Assembly (NCBI GenBank): GCA_037974665.1
Contig: CM075764.1
Location: forward strand, 80,065,825-80,129,824
Direction of reading: 5' to 3'
Origin: Ehretia macrophylla
Lineage: Eukaryota > Streptophyta > Magnoliopsida > Boraginales > Ehretiaceae
Length of the DNA: 64,000 nucleotides
Below, one piece after another: positions 23,555 through 35,959 of this stretch. The notes beneath the pieces were generated by a model. It was not told the DNA's origin. It saw only the letters and a list, made by a program, of their open reading frames with translations, and made no database searches. Every line of letters starts with the position of its first letter. The stretch's first letter is position 1. The position numbers were made by a program, and so were the translations under genes.

Positions 23555-26287
23555 TTTCCCCCCTCTTGAGAAGGATTTGTCCTCAAATCCACCAGGCTCA
23601 AAGACCAGCCTAGGTGGTAGACCATGTGGTATCTCCTTGGGAAACACATCCTCAAAATCCTGCAAGAGAGAAACAACAACACTAGGCAATGCAGAGTCAA
23701 GTTGGTCAGTGTTTAAAAGAGCCTCTTTGTACATAAGTACAATCGTTGGCCTTTTTGAAATCAAAGCTCTCTTAACCTCACTTGTTTTTGCATAAAAATT
23801 TCTTTGTTTTCCCTCTGTTCCTCCTTGGCCGAATTCTTTTCTCTCCTCACTACCTTTCCAGATTTGGCCTTGCTCTTTTTCTTTTCACTCTCCATCTTTT
23901 GCTCTCTCAAATTCTTTTGATCACTCAAATTCTTTTTATCACTCAAGTTATTTTGATCACTCAATTTTTGTAACCTCACTTGATCCTCATAAACTTGTTT
24001 TGGTGGCATTGGAACTAGAGTGATTGTCCGTTGATTGAACATGAATGAGTACTTGTTAGTGAAGCCATCATGCTGTACACGTCGATCAAATTGCCATGGT
24101 CTTCCTAAGAGAAGATGTCCAGCACGCATTGGCACCACATCACACAATACTTTATCTTTATATTTCCCAATTTGAAACTGTACTACAACCTGCTTTGTAA
24201 CCTTTACCTCACCACAATCATTCAACCATTGCAGCTTGTATAGACATGGATGCTTAATTATTGTGAGCCCTAGCTTTTCCACCATAGAAGCACTAGCAAC
24301 GTTAGTACAACTACCACCATCAATAATAACACTACATACCTTATCTTTCACGTGGCAGCGGGTATGAAAGATGTTCTCACATTGCACTACTTCTTCCTCC
24401 TCTTTAGCTTGCAAGCTCAAAGCTCGTCGTGCCACTAATCCAAGCATCTCTCCATAATCTGCCCCAAATTCCTCTTCACCTACTTCGGTGTCCTCTAGTA
24501 TGGGCATGTCATCAGATTGCGTTTCATCTTCAGACTCAATCTCCCCACTTTCCAAAACTACCATTGCCCTCTTGTTTGGACATTGGCTAGCTATGTGCCC
24601 TCGTCCCTGACATTTAAAGCATTGAATCTCACTAGATCGAGTCATAGTAGAGGTTGTATTAGCTTGAGAGGTCATGGCAATATTGGATAGTTTGAGCTCG
24701 GGCTGGCCTTGGAAGTAGACGGATTTTCTTCATCCTTTGGGTAACTTGTCCTCCAAGGTAAAGGTGATGCACTCAGGTATTGTGGTGCTTGTCTTGGTCG
24801 TGTACCACCACTCTTGAGTCGCTTCTCCACATTAATTGCCATATGCACCAAATCCTTTAATTCCACATAATGATACAACTCGATGGTGTTAGCAATCTCT
24901 CGATTCAACCCATTCAAAAATCTAGCCATTGTCACCTTCCGATTTTCCTCTACATTGGCTCTAATCATAGCCATCTCCATCTCTTTGTAATACTCATCAA
25001 CACTCTTATTACCTTGATGAAGACCTTGCAGCTTGAGGTATAAATCTCTGTAGTAATGACTGGGTACAAATCGCCTCCTCATCACCCTCTTCATCTCATC
25101 CCAAGTTGCAATTGGACGATCTCCATTCAGCCTCCTATTGATGCACAACTGATCCCACCATACAATAGCATAATCAGTAAATTCAATTGCGGCAAGTTTT
25201 ACCTTTTTCAGTTCGGAATAGTTGTGACAATAAAAAACTAACTCTATCTTCTTTTCCCACTCCAAATATGCTTCAGGATCACTCCTTCCTTGGAAAGCAA
25301 GAATTTTCATCTTGATGCTTCCCAAATTGTTATCAACACGGTTCCTGGCTTTTCTATCTCGGCTATGTCTTCCATTGCTGCCTACTGATATCCGATCAAG
25401 TTCCTCATCTATCCGTTCTTCTTCAAATTCATCCACAACTTCAATTTCTCTTCGATACAACCTGTTCCTCCTTGGTGAATTTGGAGTAACTGGTGGTTGT
25501 ACCCTTGGTGTTCTCTGTTCTACCCTATCCATCCTCTCATGTAGTTGATCAAATTCAGCCCTCATCATTCGTCTCATCTCTCCCATCAATGCCTGCATCT
25601 GTAAGTTATGTCCAACGGGTTGTTGAACACCTTCATTAATGTTGTCTGCTTGATTTTGAGACATGATTAAATTTCACTCCCTCACGTGTTTCACTCAACT
25701 CAATTTGGCTTTTACCCTCTATTAATCTCACGCACTCTGCCTTTTTCCTCTCGTATTCTCCTTCAAGTTCCCTAGAACTAATCAAGAGTACCAAGATAGG
25801 CACTAAAGCAGCGTATTACTTTTTTTTTTCAAAATTTGATGATTTTTTTTAAGACCTCTAAGACTCTGGAAACAAGGTTAGAGAAAGAAACTTGAATAAA
25901 ACTCGAAGAAAGAAACCTAGAAAAATAAGGAAAGTTGCAAAAACCCTATTCTAAAACACAAAAATGCCCAAAACTCATAGAAAACGTTGGAATTTGGCCC
26001 TAAGAGGGTGGTACCCACATCTTTTCTATGGGTTATGCTCAGAACGTCGTTTCCCTTCAGAAAAGCTTGGCCATGAAGGCTAATTCAACAAAAACAAGTT
26101 TTTTTACTGTTCACTATTTTGCCTTTTTTTTTTTTTTTTTCAGCTCCGAATTTTTTTTTTCTTTTCTTGAAGTTTCTTTTCTTTCTTGATGTTCTTTTCT
26201 TGATTTTCAGAAACAAAGACAATGAGCAAGTAACCAAGACTTCGAATTTAGAAACACAAGAAACACTAATTCAAGATTCTAGGGTAC
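23555..26287 (-). mobile_element. TRG-F internal region: Gag and retropepsin-like domain (TR-GAG-type fossil)
   Basis: On the minus strand, 24672-25664 is an open 330-codon Gag N-terminal and capsid-like frame (MSQNQADN; AYLEWEKKIELVFYC; VWWDQLCINRR). Next, 23761-24675 carries the CFKCQGRGHIASQC knuckle, the IIDGGSCTNVASASM retropepsin-like motif and a Lys/Glu-rich tail. The polymerase-threshold wording follows at 23552-23764. This is one of the two best-kept Gag sequences in the family here. It is broken in a few places and has a shorter leader than TRG-G. No polymerase is encoded. Confidence 0.87.
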
Positions 26288-27083
26288 TGATACGAACCAC
26301 GCCAACATGTGTCGAGACCCAACACCAAGATTGGTAAAACAAACCCAAGATCTTTCAAGAATGGATGGAACCGCGACCCTTTGCCTAGCAAGACAAGAAC
26401 CTTGGTATAGTGAATATGATGGAAACCGCGACCCGTTGCTTAGCAAAGCAAGAACCTTGGTATGGTGAAGACGCCACAAACGGGGATGGAAATCCGCTTG
26501 ATAAGTCAAGGTTGAACGCCACAAGGAATCCCTTGATAAGTTCGAAAGAGTCTCTTGGAGAACTTAAGGAGAATAATCTCACAATTTAATTTCAGAATTG
26601 TCTAACTTTATTATCACAAAAAGTGCCTTATATAGGCAATAACAAATAAGTATCCTGCTTGGAAAAGGACTCCTAAACCCTAGCCCAAGTAGGAAAAACG
26701 TGAATAGTAACTAGGTCAAAGGAAACAAACTTGAAGACCAAGAAAAGACTCCTATTTACTATTCACGTGAATAGTAACGTGAATAGTAACTAAAAAGGAA
26801 GCAAACTTGCAGCCCAAGAAAAGCTCCTTTCTAGTGTGAACACCTATTCTTGCAGCCCAAGAAAGTATTTTTCCTAGTGTGAACACCTAATAAACTAGAA
26901 TTCAAATTAATACTAAAACCAAAACTAAGATAGAATTACAAAGAAATCAAATCTTGACTAAATCTTCGAATCTTCTTGAAGAATCTTGAAGTTCTTGAAT
27001 CTTGAAAATAGAATCTTGACTTGAATCTTTGCTGAAAAATTCATCCAAATGGTGCAATGAATGTGGATGGCTGGTTCGCATCA
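26288..27083 (-). repeat. TRG LTR shared by TRG-F and TRG-G
   Basis: This full 796-bp LTR of the TRG-A subtype lies between two internal regions in the same orientation. It serves as 5' LTR to TRG-F and 3' LTR to TRG-G. It carries a perfect CACGTG-core palindrome at 26758-26775, the TATA word, and the TGATACGAACC / GGTTCGCATCA ends. Confidence 0.92.
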
Positions 27084-30075
27084 TTCCCCCCCTCTTGAGA
27101 AGGATTTGTCCTCAAATCCACCAGGCTCAAAGACCAGCCTAGGTGGTAGACCATGTGGTATCTCCTTGGGAAACACATCCTCAAAATCCTGCAAGAGAGA
27201 AACAACAACACTAGGCAATGCAGAGTCAAGTTGGTCAGTGTTTAAAATAGCCTCTTTGTACATAAGTACAATCATTGGCCTTTTTGAAATCAAAGCTCTC
27301 TTAACCTCACTTGCTTTTGCATAAAAATTTCTTTGTTTTCCCTCTGTTTTTACCTCCTTGGCCGAATTCTTTTCTCTTCTCACTACCTTTCCAGATTCGG
27401 CCTTGCTTTTGTTCTTTTCATTCTCAATCTTTTGCTCACTCAAATTCTTTTGATCACTCAAGTTATTTTGATCACTCAATTTTTGTAACCTCACTTGATC
27501 CTCATAGACTTGTTTTGGTGTCATTGGATCTAGAGTGATTCTCCGTTGATTGAACATGAATGAGTACTTGTTGGTGAAGCCATCATGCTGTACACGTCGA
27601 TCAAATTGCCATGGTCTTCCCAAGAGAAGATGTCCAGCATGCATAGGTACCACATCACACAACACTTCATCCTCATACTTCCCAATGCGAAATGGTACTA
27701 CAACCTGTTTTGTAACCCTTACCTCACCACAATCGTTCAACCATTGAAGTCTATATGGACCTGGGTGCTTAACTATGTTGAGCTCTAGCTTTTCAACCAT
27801 AGAAGCACTAGCAACGTTAGTACAACTACCACCATCGATAATAACATTACATACCTTGTCTTTCACGTGGCAACGAGTGTGAAAGATGTTCTTATGTTGT
27901 GCTACCTCTTCCTCTTCTTTAGCTTGCAGGCTTAAGGCTCGTTGTGCCACTAGTCCAAGCATCTCTCCATGATTCGCCCCAAACTCCTCTGCTCCTATTG
28001 CGGTGTCCTCTAGTATGGGCACATCATTAGAATATGTTTTGTCTTCAAATTTAATCTCACCACTTTCCAAGACTGCCAATGCTAGCTTGTTTGGGCATTG
28101 GCTTGCTATGTGTCCTCGTCCTTGACATTTAAAACATTGAATCTCACTAGATCGAGTCATAGTAGAGGTTGTATTACCTTGAGGAGGTCATGGCAATAGT
28201 GGATAGTTTAAGCTCGGGCTTGGCCTTGGAAGTAGACAGATTTTCTTCATCCTTTGGGTAACTTGTCCTCCAAGGTAAAGGTGATGCACTCAGGTATTGT
28301 GGTGCTTGTCTTGGTCGTGTACCACCCCTCTTGAGTCGCTTCTCCACATTAATTGCCATATGCACCAAATCCTTTAATTCCACATAATGATACAACTCGA
28401 TGGTATTAGCAATCTCTCGATTCAACCCATTCCAAAATATAGCCATTGTCACCTTCCGATATTCCTCTACATTGGCTCTAATCATAGCCATCTCCATCTT
28501 TTTGTAATACTCATCAACACTCTTATTACCTTGATGAAGACCTTGCAGCTTGAGGTATAAATCTCGATAGTAATGACTTGGTACAAATCGTCGCCTCATC
28601 ACTCTCTTCATCTCATCCCAAGTTGCAATAGGACGATCTCCATTCCGCCTCCTATTGATGCACAACTGATCCCACCAAACAATAGCATAATCAGTAAATT
28701 CAATTACAGCAAGTTTTACCTTTTTTAGTTCAGCATAGTTATGACAATCAAAAACCAACTCCATCTTTTTTTCCCACTCAAGATAGGCTTCCGGATCACT
28801 CCTTCCTTGAAACGCAGGAATCTTCATCTTGATGCTTCTAAGTTGTTATCAACACGATCAACACGATCCCTAGCATCTCTATCCCGACCATGTCGCCTAT
28901 TGCTGCCCACCGAAACTCTATCAAACTCTTCATCTAAACCTTCCTCATCGATCTCATCAACATCTTCAACTCTTTGCTGCAATCTGTTCCTCCTTGGTGT
29001 ATTCGGAACAACTGGTGGTTGCACCCTTTCCGGCCTCTGTTCTACCCTATCCAACCTCTCATGAATCTGCTCCAATTCAGCCCTTATCATTCGTTTCATC
29101 TCTCCCATCAATGCCTGCATCTGTAAGTTCTGTCCAACGGGTTGTTGAACACCTTCATTAATGTTGTCTGCTTGATTTTGAGACATGATTAAATTTCACT
29201 CCCTCACGTGTTTCACTCAACTCAATTTGGCTTTTACCCTCTATTAATCTCACGCACTCTGCCTTTTTCCTCTCGTATTCTCCTTCAAGTTCCCTAGAAC
29301 TAATCAATAGTACCAAGATAGGCACTAAAGCAGCATATTACTTTTTTTTTTTTTTGAAATTTGATGATTTTTTTTAAAACCTCTAAGACTCTGGAAACAA
29401 GGTTAGAGAAAGAAACTTGAATAAAACTCAAAGAAGGAAACCTAGAAAAATAAGGAAAGTTGCAAAAACCCAATTCTAAAACACAAAAATGCCCAAAACT
29501 CATAGAAAACGTTGGAATTTGGCCATAAGAAGGTGGTGCCCACAGCTTACTGTGGGTTATGCTCAGAACGTCGTTTTCTTTCAGAAAAGCTTGGCCACGA
29601 AGGCTAATGCAACAAAAACAAGTTTTTTTACTGTTCACTATTTTGCATTTTTTTTTTTGTTTTCAGCTCCGAATTTTTTTTTTCTTTTCTTGAAGTTTCT
29701 TTTCTTTCTTGATGTTCTTTTCTTGATTTTCAGTAACAAAGACAATGAGCAAGTAACCAAGACTTCGAATTTAGAAACACAAGAAACCCTAATTCAAGAT
29801 TCTAGGGTTTAGCCAATTGAAAGCTTAACAAGAAATGAAATTGAAAGCAAGAAAACAAAATTGAAGACAAGACTCAAGAAACGGAGAACAAGACTCAAGA
29901 CACGAAATTAAAAGAACAAGAACGGAATCAAGACACAACCAAGAAAACGAATTGGAAGCAAGACACAATCAAGAACGAAGAAATGAATTAAAACCTAGAC
30001 CTAGACTCAAGGAATTAACCAAGAAAAACAAGAAAAGGATAGGCAAACCTGATAAACCTAAGCTCTGATACCAAT
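27084..30075 (-). mobile_element. TRG-G internal region: best-preserved Gag-protease copy (TR-GAG-type fossil)
   Basis: On the minus strand, a leader with a clean initiator-Met primer site (about 30057-30074) leads into Gag: N-terminus 28824-29186, then capsid-like domain 28174-28827. A single 359-codon frame (27081-28160) follows, holding the CFKCQGRGHIASQC knuckle and the DGGSCTN retropepsin-like motif. It also holds a KNLSEQK-type charged linker and the FPKEIPHGLPP threshold of a gypsy polymerase. That frame runs to the very edge of the LTR. There are only about two or three breaks. The part list shows that the family is truncated before RT by design, not by decay. Confidence 0.88.
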
Positions 30076-30179
30076 TGATACGAACCACGCCAACATGTGA
30101 TGCGACCCAACACCAAATATGGCAAACGACCCCAAGACCTTTCAGGAGTGGATGGAACCGCGACCCTATGCTTAGCAAA
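30076..30179 (-). repeat. TRG LTR fragment (right end of the F/G array)
   Basis: This is the first 104 bases of a TRG LTR, of the TRG-C subtype (ATGTGATGCGACCC) rather than the subtype at 26288. It ends directly against LINE sequence. The subtype switch within one array points to recombination between two TRG copies. Confidence 0.87.
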
Positions 30180-30429
30180 AGAGAAGTAGAATGGAAGAAA
30201 GAAAGAATAGCTTCAATAACATCTTTTCCCACAATATGCCAAGCAATTTTGTAGAAATGAGCAGTAAAGCCATCAGGTCCAAGACTTTTATTGCCATTGA
30301 GGGAAAACATTGATGATATGATTTGAGAAATGTCACGTCATCAATCTTAGTCATCAAATGAAAAGACAAATTAGTGATTGGGCATGCACATGTGGCGTGT
30401 GAAATGAGTAGGATTGTCCATGTCATCAA
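30180..30429 (-). mobile_element. LINE, N-terminal RT part (continuation of the LINE at 20725-22391)
   Basis: On the minus strand 30180-30310 encodes SMFSLNGNKSLGPDGFTAHFY, the conserved NK-PGPDG block at the start of plant LINE reverse transcriptases. Weaker LINE-like wording, with a probable frame break, runs to about 30429. The element is truncated beyond that. Between this piece and 22391 about 200 RT residues are missing, so the TRG array does not simply interrupt the LINE; a deletion accompanied or followed it. Confidence 0.82.
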
Positions 30430-30721
30430 TCCTAGTCTTCAAATTTGAAATCAATGGTTAAGATTGAATATTGAATAAAGACAAAAGAATCCTAGCCATT
30501 GTTTTTGATGATAAGTGCTTTTTGCCAAGTGTTAAGAGAGAGAGAAAGTAAACCTTTGGATTGTAATGATTGCAATCCTAGGATTTGCATTTATTTAAAG
30601 AAGATAGTAATTGTGATTGGCCATCAAATAAAGTAAGAATAATAGATATATAATAGTGATTATATATATAATAAAATGAAGACAAATTCTCTCTCCTCTA
30701 AGCCTCTAATTTTCGGCCATA
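30430..30721. other. Unassigned AT-rich spacer with TATA-like words
   Basis: No coding frame was found. Imperfect words such as CATCAATC(C/T)TAGTC recur at 30340 and 30425. A TATATATATAATAAAATG stretch (about 30661) is followed by a CT-rich stretch (TCTCTCTCCTCTAAGCC). This resembles a promoter or LTR core, but no partner copy is visible here. Confidence 0.35.
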
Positions 30722-32566
30722 GCAAACTCAATTACCTTACACATGATCTTGAATTAGCTTCAATTGTCTTTGCTTTAAAGAAGCGGCGTCATTACTTGTG
30801 GGGCAACAAGTTTGAAATTTTTACAAATCATAAAAGCCTGAAATACTTGTTCTCACAGAAAGACTTGAATATGAGGCAAAGACGCTGGTTAGAATTATTG
30901 GATGATTACAATTGTACCATTAAAGATGCCAGGTAACGCTAACATAGTTGCTGATGCATTAAGTCGAAAAACTATTGTTGTCAGTTTGAATATTAAGAAT
31001 TAGGAGTCTATTAAAGAAATTTGCTTGTGGAAACCAGAAACTACTGAAAATGGTATTCGGTTTGCAGGATTACAAATTCAATCTCTGTTGTTGGCTCGAA
31101 TTCGTGAAGCTCAATAGACTGATCCACAAATTCAGAAGATCCAAGATAAATCAAAAGGGAGAGAGACGAACATCAAAGTTCATGATGATGGCATCTTTCG
31201 ATACAAGAACATAGTCTGTGTTCCTGGTGACCCGCCTTTAAAGAACGAGATTCTTTCTCAAGCCCATAGTTCTAAATATACTGTCCACCCAGGTAGTACT
31301 AAAATGTACAGGGACTTAAAGTAATACTTCTGGTGGAACAATATGAAGAGAGAAGTTGCTGAATATGTATCCAAGTGTTTGACTTGCCAAAAGGTTAAAA
31401 CAGAGCACCAGAGACCAGTTGGATTGTTACAGCCGTTGTCTATTCCACAATGGAATAGGAACATGTTACTAAGGATTTTGTGACGGACTTGTCGAGAACT
31501 CTGAAGGGTTGTGATTTTGTTTGGGTTGTTATGGATAGGTTGACTAAGATATCCCATTTCATTGCTATGAACAAATAGGATAGCATTGAAAGATTAACTG
31601 AACTTTACATTGCAAACATTGTAAAATTTCACAGGGTGCCAGCAAGCATTGTGTCAGACAGAGATTCCCGTTTCACATCTCATTTCTAGTAGAAGTTAAA
31701 AAAGGAATTGGGAACTAGATTGAGTTTTAGCACTGTGTATCATCCTCAGACGAATGGACAATCTGAGAGAACTATCAGAATTCTAGAAGACATGTTGCGA
31801 GCTTGTGTCTTGGACTTTGGTAGGAGCTAGGAAAGATACTTACCGCTTGCGGAGTTTGCATACAACAATAGTTATCAAGCTACTATTGGTATGGCTCCCT
31901 ATGAGGCATTATATGGTCGTAAATGCAGATCTCTATTATACTGGGATGAGGTTGGAGAAATGAGAGCAGTTGATCCGACTATGTTGCCTGAAATGGTAAA
32001 GATGATAGATAATGTTCACCTCATCCATAAAAGAATGCTCACAGCTCAGAGTCGGCAGAAAAGTTATGCCGATAGATGTTGTCAAAATTTGGAGTTTGCC
32101 GTGGGTGATCGAGTGTTCTTAAAAATCTATCCTCGGAAGGGTTTGATTCGACACGGTAAGGGTGGTAAGCTTAGTCCTAGATTTGTGGGACCATTTGAAA
32201 TCATTGAAAGGGTCGGAGCTTTGGCATACAGACTAGCTTTGCCTCCCAGTTTAGCGAGGTTGCATGATGTGTTTCACGTGTTGATGCTAAGAAAATATCA
32301 TCCGGATCCTTCACACATTCTTGAGCCAGAACCTTTGCAAATCAGTGAGAGTTTGGCATATACGGAGAAGCCAATTCAAGTTGTAGATCGGAAAGTTCAA
32401 GAATTTCGTACTAAAATTATTTTGATGGTGAAAGTTTTGTGGGATCATCACAGGATCAAGGATGCTACATGGGAGAGAGAGGATCAGATAAAGGATCGGT
32501 ATCCAGAGTTATTTGCCGAATCATGTAAGGAATTGCGGGCACACAATTAGTTTAAGGGGGAGAAGG
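30722..32566 (+). mobile_element. GYP-H coding remnant: RNase H, integrase and chromodomain end (fossil)
   Basis: The remnant starts in RNase H ([19 protein letters not shown], 30722) and runs through the RNase H end (about 30930). The integrase zinc-finger region (about 31290-31420) and core (DRDSRFTS-like to about 31870) follow. A 219-codon open frame (31891-32550) holds the integrase tail with GGKLSPRFVGPFEIIERVG and a C-terminal chromodomain-like block (VLWDHH...ATWERED). A polypurine tract AAGGGGGAGAAGG (32554-32566) follows. This is the same chromoviral family as GYP-B in opposite orientation. The 5' two thirds (Gag, protease, RT) are absent, and several breaks lie upstream of 31891. 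Confidence 0.88.
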
Positions 32567-33940
32567 TGTGACACCCAAGCCTGAGCTTAAAATTTTACTA
32601 CTTTACTGTTTTCGTATATTCCCCATATTACGTGTCACATATCTAGCATATGTTCTGTAAGGCCCCACATTTTTCCTATGTGCATTTGCATCATTTTGTG
32701 TGCATCCATATGTGTAATTATATGATTATGAGGGCAATTATTTGTTTTGAATAAATAGTTGATTAAAGTGTGCCTGCCTAGCATGTTAATAATACATTTG
32801 AATTAGAAGACACTAATTTTGACCTTCGGACTTTCAATTTTAGTTGAATATTTAACTTCAATATTCAAAATTAGAAGACTTTAACTTGACTTTTGACCAA
32901 GTCTTCCATGTAAGGCCCAACATGACCATAAGTGCATTTACGTGATTATATGTGCTCTTACTTTTTCCAATTACTCAATTAGAAGTAATGCGCATGATTC
33001 AGAAGCCATCTAGCACCTTTAAGACCTAATTAACCTAGCTGGACCTACCATGGCCATCTATTTAGTGGTTTTAGCTTAAGAGACCCTAGTTTGACCAAGT
33101 CTTTCACCAAGGTTGACCAATTGACTAACCAATGCCCCACCTACTAACCAGCATGCTAACGAGACCAAAAAAAAAGAAAGAAAATAAGGCCATATGCCTC
33201 AGCTAGTAGGAAAAAAAAAGAATTTATGGCCTTATAATTGTGCTTGGTGTTATAGCTTGAATGCCATGTGTATCATTGTGTTTAGGCTCCTTGCTATTTG
33301 AACTATATTCGCTAGATTAGTTATCTTCTGATTCCAATAGGATTAGTAACTAATCATTTAACCAACTAATTCCTACTTAATTTTATGGTAATAGCTAAAT
33401 CACTAACTTTAGTTAATTAACTAGCATTAACCTAGTCACCATCTAACTAATTGAGTTAACCTAGGCACTAGCTCCCAACTAATACTCAACTTGGCTAAGG
33501 AAATAGCAAATGGCAAGGCCTAGTGGCCTGTCATGTACAAGTAAAAGGAAAGGAATAATGTTGCTTTTAAGTTATGCCTAGTTGTCCTAAAGCTCATTAT
33601 TATCACTAATACTTGATTTGTATTTTACCTTGTACATCATCATCATTCCTTATCACACTTAATAAACAACAACTAGAGGACAAAAAGGGGGTGGGGTACA
33701 CAACCATAGGGGGCAAGAAAAATCAGGAAATGTGGACAAAAGTTTGAGTACATTCATAGCTTGTCATAAGGTGCAATCATGCCTTTTTGTCTTGCCTTTG
33801 ACCCCAACCACTACCACTTGCATATAGCTCTTACACAACCTTACAATACACTTAAAACAACTGCAAATTGGCCTGAATTGAGCCAGGTTGGCCAACTACA
33901 CAAATGGGTAAAAAAGAGTCATGATTGTTGCTTGAAGTGT

Positions 33941-34110
33941 TTTTTTTTTTTTTTTGTTAATTCAGTGTTCATTTCAATAAAAAAAAAAGGTGGTACAAAG
34001 TACAAGGAAAATCCAGCAGGAAAAACAAATAGGCCAATGGCCAAACAAGGAAAGCAGATCAAAAGACAAAAAGTACAGGTCATGATTATTTCCACTTTGC
34101 CTCAGCCTTT
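33941..34110 (-). mobile_element. LINE 3' tail, 5'-truncated
   Basis: A T run (33940-33955) is followed by GTTAATTCAGTG and a TTGTACTTTGTAC word on the opposite strand. This is the same end (CACTGAATTAAC then poly(A) in sense) as the LINE tail at 57346-57860 and close to 20725. GTCATGATT occurs on both sides (near 33921 and 34079) as a possible target-site duplication. It lies inside the GYP-H LTR. Confidence 0.6.
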
Positions 34111-34565
34111 AATACCACTACCTAGCATACTTAAAACACACAAAAATCTGATGCCAAGGGAGGGTAGAATGCACTACTAAGGTAGAGAGAGAAGGAGAGG
34201 GAAAGAAAGCAAAAAAGAAAGAAGAATAGGAGGAAGAAACAATTTGGGAATTTCTGTCAGCTTGTAGCCATTTCTCAACCATTTCTCTTGTTAATTCTTG
34301 CATCTCTAAGCTAAGGTGAGGAAATAAATCATTTCTTAAAAAGTTCATGAGCATTTCTATGTGTTATCTTGCCATGCATGTAGCTAGAAATAAAGATAAT
34401 GCAAGTTAACTTGAACTAGGCAGTTTGTTCTTTTCTAAGCAGTGTTTTTGTTGCCTCATTTGACAAAGAAAACTTTCATGGAATTAGATGAATTTTGGAT
34501 ATGTTATATAAAACTTCCAGTTTAACAACTTTCATGTTTTAAGAAAAAGCTAATTATGTGGTTAA

Positions 34566-34643
34566 GGTTGAGTTTTTGAGTGATTTCAGTTTGTAACTGC
34601 GTGCATGTATGAAATCTGAGCTATTTCACTCAAAAACTCAACC
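34566..34643. repeat. Perfect 18-bp inverted repeat (hairpin) in the GYP-H LTR
   Basis: GGTTGAGTTTTTGAGTGA at 34566-34583 is exactly complementary to 34626-34643, with a 42-base loop. It may be a DNA or RNA hairpin or the ends of a very short insertion. No target duplication was seen. Confidence 0.85.
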
Positions 34644-35774
34644 TATGGTAGATCGTGATGATAGATCTGCCTGGTTTTGGCTAACTTCTACCTATGGTAT
34701 ACTATAATTATATTAAAACATGTCCCATGTGGTTGCATGTGTTAATCTTGTGGATAAATCCTCGAATGAAAGCTATTTCTGCTGGGTACATATATGAATT
34801 TACTGCATGTAGATTTTTAGTTTGTTAACTTGCATCCTGAACTTGCGTAACCACTTTGACATAGTAAACCTTAACCAAATGAGCCCATTTTTGGATATGT
34901 TGTACACAAGACCTAATAGAACAAACTTCATGTTGAGTCATCAAATTCTAACCAAAACCATTTTAAATAAGGCCACTCCAGTGAGTTTCTCGTTCTCACG
35001 CTGGGTAGGCAGAATTGAGTAATGTTTTTGTAAATGCTATAACTTGCTCATTTCAACTCCGAATCCAGATCTATGTAATTCTAGGACTATCTACTTTTAA
35101 TGACCTATCTACCTGTGAAATTTGAGCAATTTTCATGTACTGTAAGGCTGTCAACTGAACTGAAGAATTCACTACATGTGTCACTTAGGCTTTTCAGTTT
35201 GTATTCCTTGAAGTTTTAAGTTCTTGCATGTGTTCAACGGTTAATAAATCATGGTTATAAGCTTGTATATGGAGTCCCAATATGTGTATATGCATGCTAG
35301 ACCTACTTGTACTTGAATTTGATGCATGATAGTTGTTACAAATGTGTGCTTCATAAGGTTAGGCTTACATGTTAACTCGGTATGACTTTATCACTTGTTA
35401 ATGTCTATTATGTCGTTAACATGAACCAATGGTCTAGTATGTGCACCTTAATTGTTTCAAGAGAGATGTAATGTTAAAAGAACGTTAACGGATGGGCAAC
35501 CTACTTCGTTGGCCGACCCTATTTGTTTAAATTGCTAAATGACTTGTTTACGTGCTACGTGTTCTATTTTGATACTAATGTGAATAAGAAAGCGAAGCAA
35601 AGAGAAACATATAATTGCAACCATAAAACAGATGTGATAACGTTCGTGTTGCACTGAATAGTATCAGACTGTCAGACAATGGCACGACTACCGATGTTCT
35701 AGTCCCTAACCTTAATTAAGGAGTGTCATAAGGGTGTAGGTCGTAGTATAGCATACATGCAAAGTATTGCTTGG

Positions 35775-35959
35775 TGATGAGAACCAGCTTTAAGCGTCCA
35801 AATTCAATGAACCATTTGAGCGAATTTTCCAGCAAAGAATCAAGTCAAGATTCAAGAATTTCAAGAAGCTTGGAAGATTTGGTCAAGATTTGATTTCTTT
35901 GTAATTCTATCTTAGTTTTAGTTTTAGTTTAATTTGAATTCTAGTTTATCAAGTGTTCA
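35775..35959 (+). repeat. TRG-I 5' LTR, partial
   Basis: This starts TGATGAGAACCAGC and follows TRG LTR sequence for about 185 bp, then passes into TRG leader sequence. The left flank is CTTGG. Confidence 0.85.

Larger units (their letters stand above)
32567..35774 (+). repeat. GYP-H 3' LTR, first part
   Basis: The LTR begins TGTGACACCCAAGCC right after the polypurine tract and continues to the TRG-I insertion at 35775. It holds a 5'-truncated LINE tail (33941-34110), an 18-bp inverted repeat (34566-34643) and, at 35500-35760, a weak version of the LTR block shared with GYP-E, K and L. By comparison with GYP-L the LTR continues in the reverse complement of 40080-38521. The total length would be about 4 kb, which is long for a gypsy LTR. 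Confidence 0.68.

Noticed and set aside
33779-34180. 133-codon frame at the LINE tail in the GYP-H LTR
   Set aside because: It spans the poly(T) and LTR sequence and shows Lys/Phe homopolymer-driven content only.
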